Below, piece by piece: positions 63,115 through 64,000 of a stretch of 64,000 bases of DNA (positions are counted from its first letter, which is position 1; each line of letters begins with the position of its first letter). The notes beneath the pieces were generated by a model. The model was not told the DNA's origin. It worked only from the letters and a program-made list of their open reading frames with translations, and ran no database searches. Source of the stretch: Bacteroidota bacterium (GTDB lineage Bacteria; Bacteroidota; Bacteroidia; B-17B0; Aurantibacillaceae). A program made the translations under genes and the position numbers. The stretch lies in the NCBI GenBank assembly GCA_020162035.1, contig JAIUNM010000012.1:1-64000 (forward strand), in the 5' to 3' direction.

Positions 63115-64000
63115 TTAGAAATATTTATCCAACAAATAAATTAAAGCGCCAATTGCAGCTGAGCTTAACTCTAATTCTCTTTTATTAATTTTATCAAAAG
63201 TATCTTCTTTTGAGTGATGTATATCAAAATACCTTTGCGAATCGGGTTCAAAGCCAATACAAGGTACGTTAAGTTTTTCTAAGGCAATTAAATCTGCTCC
63301 TCCACCTTCTTTTTTAAATCTATTTGCAAAATAAGGTGCAAGTAGTTTTTCCCATAAAATAACTTTGTTAAATAATCCGTTTAAAGTATCAACATTAAAT
63401 CCTCTAGGTGTATACCCTCCAGCATCTGTTTCTAAAGCAGCAATATGTTTTTCGTTATTTTGTTTTGCAAATTTTGCATACGCTTCGCCGCCTCTTAATC
63501 CATTTTCTTCATTCATAAAAGCAACTACTCTAATGTTATTTTTTGGTTTAAGAGTTAGTTTTTTATACATGTTTAAAAGTTCAATACATTGCACAATTCC
63601 TGCTCCATCATCGTGTGCGCCTTCGCCAAGATCCCACGAATCTAAATGTCCGCCAGCAATAATATATGAATTATTTTTTGCCTCACCATTAATTTGACCA
63701 ATTACATTGTAAGATAAAACTTCAGGTAAATTTTCACAATAAGTTTTTAATTCTATAACTGAATTTGGATTATTTTTTAGTGAATTATTTAATTCATCTG
63801 CAGCTTTGTAACTTAATGCTACAATTGGAATTTTAATTTTTGAAATAGTTGTATCATAAACCATATTACCAGTATGGGGTGCATCATCAGTTGCGCTTGT
63901 AACACTTCTAACTAATGCACCAATTGCACCGTATTTAGCCGCATAACTAGCACCTTTTACTCTGTATTTTACAGCTTCGCTATAAGCAGCTCCTGTATTA
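63115..64000 (-). CDS. M28 family zinc peptidase, 5' end outside the window
   Basis: The frame stays open from the stop at 63115 to the window edge. At the edge it codes for a PA-like segment (YAAKYGAIGALVRSVTSATD DAPHTGNM), then the M28 catalytic region: YIIAGGHLDSWDLGEGAHDDGAG with zinc His and Asp, AFMNEENGLRGGEAYA (Glu/Glu), LETDAGG, and DIHHSKEDTFD with the last His. A secreted aminopeptidase-type enzyme, truncated only by the window. Convergent with the GH18 gene, 4 nt apart. The first Met at 63864 is internal, not the start. Confidence 0.9.
   Translation of the reverse strand, partial: NTGAAYSEAVKYRVKGASYAAKYGAIGALVRSVTSATDDAPHTGNMVYDTTISKIKIPIVALSYKAADELNNSLKNNPNSVIELKTYCENLPEVLSYNVIGQINGEAKNNSYIIAGGHLDSWDLGEGAHDDGAGIVQCIELLNMYKKLTLKPKNNIRVVAFMNEENGLRGGEAYAKFAKQNNEKHIAALETDAGGYTPRGFNVDTLNGLFNKVILWEKLLAPYFANRFKKEGGGADLIALEKLNVPCIGFEPDSQRYFDIHHSKEDTFDKINKRELELSSAAIGALIYLLDKYF

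Noticed and set aside
1..64000. tRNA, rRNA, insertion sequences, prophage or integrase genes
   Set aside because: All gaps between genes were read; none contains a cloverleaf-like sequence, transposase or integrase that I can recognise.

Overview
The window reads as a stretch of chromosome from an AT-rich (about 30% G+C by eye) member of the Bacteroidota. The evidence is: several secreted proteins with C-terminal type IX secretion (T9SS) tails; a TonB-dependent receptor with a CarboxypepD_reg-like N-terminus; a bacillithiol gene (bshA); Bacteroidota-type -7 promoter boxes (TAnnTTTG); almost no Shine-Dalgarno sequences; and frequent TTG starts. I see no rRNA, tRNA, CRISPR array, prophage or insertion sequence. 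The exact order or family cannot be fixed from this sequence.

Layout. 1-562: non-coding, with three short hairpin repeats. 563-11.96 kb: a T9SS protein with the relic of a second T9SS tail just upstream, queE, bshA, a PhoB-type response regulator, queA, a C-terminal processing protease, folA, a methyltransferase, ispD, an oligopeptide-binding lipoprotein and exonuclease III. 12.0-16.1 kb: truB, then an ECF sigma factor, a soluble zinc-type anti-sigma factor, a Cys-repeat precursor peptide, a DUF692/MNIO enzyme, a DUF2063 partner and a DoxX protein. I read this as a bufferin/HvfA-like modified-peptide operon with its own sigma switch, and it is the most interesting system here. 16.2-21.0 kb: a TonB receptor and a secreted T9SS protein, both preceded by 11-bp periodic TTAA repeats that resemble Pho boxes. 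21.2-28.2 kb: DUF58, transglutaminase, MoxR ATPase and a secreted repeat protein. 28.2-34.6 kb: a 2H phosphoesterase, a nucleotidyltransferase, a TPR lipoprotein, DUF4292, an EnvC-like protein, tatA and a 34-residue membrane microprotein.

34.6-43.6 kb is a surface-polysaccharide block (WcaF acetyltransferase, glycosyltransferases, asparagine synthase-like protein, O-antigen polymerase/ligase-like protein, murB, a heptosyltransferase-family protein, an EamA transporter), followed by a cysteine desulfurase. 44.7-52.2 kb on the minus strand is metH under a SAM-I riboswitch, then a sensor kinase and an iron/cobalamin-type ABC importer; co-location with a B12-dependent enzyme suggests, but does not prove, cobalamin uptake. 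52.5-56.5 kb holds an HTH-Fic protein with a palindromic operator over its own promoter, an NTF2-like protein, and a nucleosidase/SPL-like radical SAM/SDR trio. 56.5 kb to the end holds an M16 protease, uvrC, a GH18-CUB-T9SS protein and an M28 peptidase cut by the window edge.

A recurrent theme is unusual translation starts. Many genes start with TTG. Four genes have the -7 box only 4-5 nt before the start codon, which implies leaderless mRNAs. Three genes (sigma factor, sensor kinase, FecCD permease) have conserved N-termini that extend upstream of any ATG/GTG/TTG, which suggests AUU or AUA initiation.
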